The notes under the pieces are model-generated. The model was not told where the DNA came from, made no database searches, and saw only the letters and a list, made by a program, of their open reading frames with translations. A program made the translations under genes and the position numbers. A DNA stretch of 64,000 bases from Hymenobacter aerophilus DSM 13606 (lineage in GTDB: Bacteria > Bacteroidota > Bacteroidia > Cytophagales > Hymenobacteraceae): positions 67,394 to 131,393 of the forward strand of contig NZ_KB907806.1 of the NCBI RefSeq assembly GCF_000382225.1. Direction: 5' to 3'. Every line of letters starts with the position of its first letter. Position 1 is the stretch's first letter. Positions 62,926 through 64,000 of the stretch are shown piece by piece.

Positions 62926-64000
62926 CTACGGGTGGTTGCGCACCATGCCGGGGTTGAAGCGCAGCACCCGCGCCGGAATTTCGAAGGTGTAGCGTGGGCT
63001 GCGGGGCGGCAGCGTTTCCAGCACCTGGCCTTCGGGGCCGAGGCGCTGCACGGCGGGCATGCGGCCCTGCGCATCGAGGCGCTTCATGTCCTGCCAGCGG
63101 GTGCCGCGGAAGGGCAGCTCGCGGCGGCGCTCCAGCAGCACGGTGGCCAGGGCCTCGGGGCCGGTGCCCACTTCCAGCGGCTCGTAGCTAAAGGCGTCGA
63201 TGCGTTTCTCGCGCAGCTCCTCCAGCACGGCCAGCGCCTGGGCGGCCTGCCCGGCGCGGGCCAGTGCCTCGGCCCGAATCAGCAGCATTTCGGCGAAGCT
63301 AATGCCGTGAATGCCGTAGTCAAACCGCCCGTACACGAAGCCCGAACCGATATCCAACGAAAGCAGCTGAGGCCGCAAGTCGTCGGGCTCGTAGAGGGCC
63401 AGCAGGTCGGGCGAGTAGTTCAGGAAGAAAAGGCCGCCAATATCATCGGCCTGCCGCAGCCACAGAATTTCGGGATCCTCCGAGTCGACGGGGATATTGA
63501 ATTCGTTGTAGTCGTTGAGCTGGTGGGGAGCTTGCAGGGCGTTTTCGGCGTAGGTTTTGGCCCCGGCGTAGTCCTGCATGTACAGGCTGATGCGCGCCAG
63601 CATCCCGTAGGCCACGTACTTGGTTACGCGGGCCCGATTCACGTTGGTGGGCGGCAGCACGGCGGCGGCGCGCAGCAGGTTCTGGCGCAGCGTGTCGAGC
63701 ATTGTTTGCACCGGCATGCGCGGGGGCGTGGCGTCCGTCACGTCGATGCCCGTTACGAAGGGCACGCCGGGGTCGGTGGCGGCGGTGGCCGGGTTGTAGG
63801 CCTTGGCAAACACCGTGAGCAGGTTGAAATACAGGTCGGCGCGCATCACCAGGGCCTCGCCCAGCACCTGCTGGCGCTTCTGGGCCGTGCCGTCGGTGGC
63901 ATCAAGCACTTGGCTGATGATGACGTTGGCGTTGTAAATGGACCGGTAGGCCGGGCCCCACACCAGCGGGCTCGATTCCTGCTCCACATCGAGGTTGGAG
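62926..64000 (-). CDS. SusD/RagB-family outer-membrane lipoprotein (N-terminus beyond the window)
   Basis: The frame is open to base 64000, so the N-terminal part is missing; 358 codons are visible. YRSIYNANVIISQVLDA, RADLYFNLLTVFAKAYNPATA, LLIRAEALARAGQAAQALAVLEELREKR, and the closing LLERRRELPFRGTRWQDMKRL are typical SusD/RagB signatures, mostly TPR-like helices that hold an oligosaccharide or peptide for a SusC-type TonB receptor. The partner receptor gene would be expected upstream, outside the window. Substrate unknown. Confidence 0.92.
   Translation of the reverse strand, partial: SNLDVEQESSPLVWGPAYRSIYNANVIISQVLDATDGTAQKRQQVLGEALVMRADLYFNLLTVFAKAYNPATAATDPGVPFVTGIDVTDATPPRMPVQTMLDTLRQNLLRAAAVLPPTNVNRARVTKYVAYGMLARISLYMQDYAGAKTYAENALQAPHQLNDYNEFNIPVDSEDPEILWLRQADDIGGLFFLNYSPDLLALYEPDDLRPQLLSLDIGSGFVYGRFDYGIHGISFAEMLLIRAEALARAGQAAQALAVLEELREKRIDAFSYEPLEVGTGPEALATVLLERRRELPFRGTRWQDMKRLDAQGRMPAVQRLGPEGQVLETLPPRSPRYTFEIPARVLRFNPGMVRNHP

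Overview
The window looks like chromosomal DNA of a high-GC member of the Bacteroidota, most likely Hymenobacter or a close relative (Cytophagales). The evidence is the Bacteroidota-type -7 box (TAnnTTTG) in front of many genes, a SusD/RagB protein, an outer-membrane beta-barrel protein with a carboxypeptidase-like domain, a type A type IX-secretion sorting domain, LytS/LytTR-type signalling and the separate nuoC and nuoD genes. The genus is inferred from GC content and gene style. No rRNA, tRNA, CRISPR array, insertion sequence or prophage was recognised.

Layout. 1-5.5 kb: the start of the NADH:quinone oxidoreductase operon nuoABCDEFG, on the minus strand, from a consensus promoter at 5463-5493. 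5.5-11.4 kb: two Uma2-family nuclease paralogues flank an outer-membrane beta-barrel protein and a divergent LytS-type histidine kinase/LytTR regulator pair. 11.5-25.4 kb: mostly housekeeping and small genes: pruA, HMCES/YedK, a dNMP-kinase-like protein, a YjjG-type HAD phosphatase, a [2Fe-2S] protein, an ArsR regulator, NDH-2, KDPG aldolase, an M1 peptidase, HupE/UreJ and a tandem pair of small unknown paralogues. 25.5-30.3 kb: clpB with a striking 5'-leader hairpin, then an AT-rich islet (an unknown four-helix membrane protein and a VapBC-like toxin-antitoxin pair). 30.4-45.1 kb: NUDIX, PfkB, a secreted esterase, a HipA-like kinase/DUF3037 pair, an S9-like protein that has lost its catalytic serine, nitroreductase, pirin, GluQ-RS, endonuclease V, an overlapping DUF1990-type pair and a membrane cytochrome b. 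45.3-57.7 kb: alcohol dehydrogenase, class C beta-lactamase-like hydrolase, Ldh-family oxidoreductase, Ppx/GppA, a methyltransferase, dapF, an orphan ABC ATPase, GNAT, and glycosyltransferase plus UDP-galactopyranose mutase. 57.9-64 kb: cysteine synthase family enzyme, DsbD-like and TlpA-like thiol-disulfide proteins, and a SusD protein that runs off the edge.

The most unusual feature is the intergenic space. About eighteen long inverted repeats lie between genes. They fall into several sequence families (stems built on TCATCCTGAGC..GAAGGACC, on CATTCAGAGC..GAATCTCGCG, on TAGCGCGAAGCTTC, on TTAGAGC, and on simple words such as GTATTGA or GTGAGATG). Arms are 18 to over 80 bases. Some are perfect, two are compound, several sit inside the nuo operon, and four contribute the stop codon of the neighbouring gene. 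This is palindromic architecture conserved in form but not in sequence.

Functionally the window is mainly core metabolism: respiration (NDH-1 and NDH-2 together), proline catabolism, lysine/peptidoglycan precursor synthesis (dapF), sulfur and thiol-disulfide metabolism, nucleotide-pool hygiene and surface glycan synthesis. The less understood parts are the HipA-like/DUF3037 pair, the AT-rich membrane protein, the catalytically altered S9 homologue, small single-helix membrane proteins and the palindromes.
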